Assembly (NCBI GenBank): GCA_002428385.1
Contig: DIWB01000063.1
Span: 1 to 17,351, forward strand
Direction of reading: 5' to 3'
Length of the DNA: 17,351 nucleotides
Source of the DNA: Bacteroidales bacterium UBA6117
Lineage (GTDB): Bacteria > Bacteroidota > Bacteroidia > Bacteroidales > VadinHA17
Below the pieces are notes generated by a model, which did no database searches, was not told where the DNA came from, and saw only the letters and a list, made by a program, of their open reading frames with translations. A program made the translations under genes and the position numbers. Positions 16,387-17,351 of this stretch are shown here, piece by piece (position 1 is the stretch's first letter; every line of letters starts with the position of its first letter).

Positions 16387-16417
16387 TTTGTTTACATCCT
16401 GTTTTAGTATTCATTTG
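16387..16417 (+). promoter_or_regulatory. Candidate promoter for the DUF4270 gene
   Basis: TTTG at 16387-16390, a 19-nt spacer and TTCATTTG at 16410-16417 reproduce the Bacteroidota -33/-7 arrangement with one mismatch in the -7 box. Predicted transcription start would be near 16424, about 13 nt before the chosen ATG. Exact -7 matches also occur at 16332-16339 (TATCTTTG) and 16378-16385 (TATATTTG), without good -33 partners, so which is used cannot be decided by eye. Confidence 0.4.
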
Positions 16418-16421
16418 CATA

Positions 16422-16435
16422 AATCTTATAAGATT
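16422..16435. promoter_or_regulatory. Perfect 14-bp palindrome directly before the DUF4270 start
   Basis: AATCTTATAAGATT is a perfect inverted repeat ending one base before the ATG at 16437. It could be an operator for a dimeric regulator placed at the transcription start of the candidate promoter. As an RNA it has no loop and would not form a normal hairpin. Function is inferred from symmetry and position only. Confidence 0.35.
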
Positions 16436-16436
16436 G

Positions 16437-17351
16437 ATGAAGGGCATTGGTGAGGGAAAGAAAGGAAGACAGATCTTATTGTTAGTCGTATTTGGATTTT
16501 TACTGGTTGGTTCATGTACCAAGACCAATGAGTTTACCATTGGCAAGGATTTCATGGCTCCCCAGACCAGACTGGAGGTAATTGATACTTTCAGGGTGGA
16601 CCTGTCCACCATACTGGTTGATTCAATCATAACATCATCAAAGAAGATTGCCTATGTAGGCAATTATGAAGACACAATATTCGGTCTGATAACCAGCAGG
16701 TCGTTTTTTGACCTTGACTATGAGAATTTTGGGGAAGTAGATGAGAAAGCTGTTTACGATTCGGCTGCCTTCATTCTCCAGTTCACTGAGAAATACATAG
16801 GTGACACGCTGTCTCCTATGTCAGTAAGTGTTCACAGGCTCACAGAGCAGATTGTTCCAATTGTTGTTCCAAATGGTAATGCACTTTTCAACACTTCATC
16901 GTTCGATTATGAGGCAGAGCCAATGTCGACCATTGAGTTCTACCCCGAACTCCATTCCTCCGACACGGCAGTTAATCTCACTGTAAATTCATTTGGTGAA
17001 GAGCTCTTCAGCCTTATCAGGAACAAAGATGAGAAAGTGTCAAACGAGGAGTTGTTCAATGATTATATAAAGGGGTTCGTTCTGACCTCAGGCTCTGTTG
17101 AGAACAAAGCAATCCTTGGTTTCAAGGCAAACACCGACCAGCTTGTACTGAAGTTATTTTACCATGTGAACCGGGAGGAGCCTGAAAAGAAAGAGATCAT
17201 CATCAAGATGGGCGATATAGGCAGGCAGTTCAACAAGATCGATTTTGACCTGTCGGACACTCCCCTGCGGAACATCAGGGAGCAGAAGAACGAGGTACCG
17301 GCGACGCTGACCGGCAACAGAGCATTCATGCAGGGCATGACCGGACTTTAC
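16437..17351 (+). CDS. DUF4270 family lipoprotein, 3' end cut by the window
   Basis: The frame is open from the ATG to the last base (305 codons) with no stop, so the gene continues beyond the window. The N-terminus has a basic region (GEGKKGRQ), a hydrophobic run and VGSC (C27), a lipoprotein signal. The rest matches my memory of DUF4270, a Bacteroidota family of unknown function: LEVIDTFRVDLSTILVDSI (about 46-64), YVGNYEDTIFG, the MSVSVHRLTEQI stretch, FNTSSFDYEAEPMSTIEF, and an FMQGMTGLY ending near the cut. Family members are usually about 400-550 residues, so perhaps a quarter or more is missing. An in-frame ATG at 16326 would add 37 residues with a second hydrophobic segment; I prefer 16437 because it gives a normal lipoprotein signal. 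It is divergent from the Kelch gene. Confidence 0.85.
   Translation, partial: MKGIGEGKKGRQILLLVVFGFLLVGSCTKTNEFTIGKDFMAPQTRLEVIDTFRVDLSTILVDSIITSSKKIAYVGNYEDTIFGLITSRSFFDLDYENFGEVDEKAVYDSAAFILQFTEKYIGDTLSPMSVSVHRLTEQIVPIVVPNGNALFNTSSFDYEAEPMSTIEFYPELHSSDTAVNLTVNSFGEELFSLIRNKDEKVSNEELFNDYIKGFVLTSGSVENKAILGFKANTDQLVLKLFYHVNREEPEKKEIIIKMGDIGRQFNKIDFDLSDTPLRNIREQKNEVPATLTGNRAFMQGMTGLY

Larger units (their letters stand above)
16153..16436. promoter_or_regulatory. AT-rich divergent intergenic region (Kelch / DUF4270)
   Basis: This 284-bp gap lies between divergent genes and is visibly more AT-rich than its surroundings. It contains candidate promoters for both directions, two TTAATTAA palindromes (16160-16167 and 16206-16213), and a 14-bp palindrome next to the DUF4270 start. 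A short open frame in phase with the DUF4270 gene runs from an ATG at 16326, but it is better read as leader than as coding. I see no RNA gene or mobile element here. Confidence 0.6.

Overview
The window looks like a chromosomal segment from a member of the Bacteroidota, probably Bacteroidales-like; the order is an inference. The evidence is the gene order murD-ftsW-murG-murC-ftsQ-ftsA-ftsZ with no murB or ddl between murC and ftsQ, families largely confined to this phylum (Porin_10-type porin, DUF4270, DUF4907), lipoprotein-rich content, start codons mostly without strong Shine-Dalgarno sequences, and several TAnnTTTG motifs that match the Bacteroidota -7 promoter element.

Bases 1-8745 are the distal half of the division and cell wall (dcw) cluster, all on the + strand and tightly packed, with a 20-nt overlap (ftsW/murG) and two 4-nt ATGA overlaps (murG/murC, murC/ftsQ). 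murD, murG and murC encode cytoplasmic peptidoglycan precursor steps. ftsW encodes the septal SEDS glycosyltransferase. ftsQ, ftsA and ftsZ encode the divisome scaffold, the Z-ring anchor and the Z-ring itself. All appear intact. The first base of the window is the first base of murD, so its upstream region cannot be judged.

Bases 8746-14831 are an envelope region: a beta-barrel porin (+), an MltF-type lytic transglycosylase lipoprotein with a TTG start (+), a LolC/E-like ABC permease (-) whose stop codon overlaps that of the transglycosylase gene, and a DUF1343/NamZ-type exo-N-acetylmuramidase lipoprotein (+) divergent from the permease. Two genes here are predicted to break down peptidoglycan, next to the genes that build it. 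A 103-bp gap after namZ holds four tandem 7-bp units.

Bases 14832-17351 hold a - strand pair, a six-repeat Kelch lipoprotein followed by an overlapping small membrane-anchored DUF4907 protein. Divergent from it is a DUF4270 lipoprotein cut by the window end. The 284-bp AT-rich space between them carries candidate divergent promoters and a perfect 14-bp palindrome next to the DUF4270 start. The function of this last group is unknown and it is the best candidate here for undescribed biology. I see no tRNA, rRNA, CRISPR array, insertion sequence or phage gene. Most of the window is ordinary core genome, and I do not claim a new system beyond the modest leads listed.
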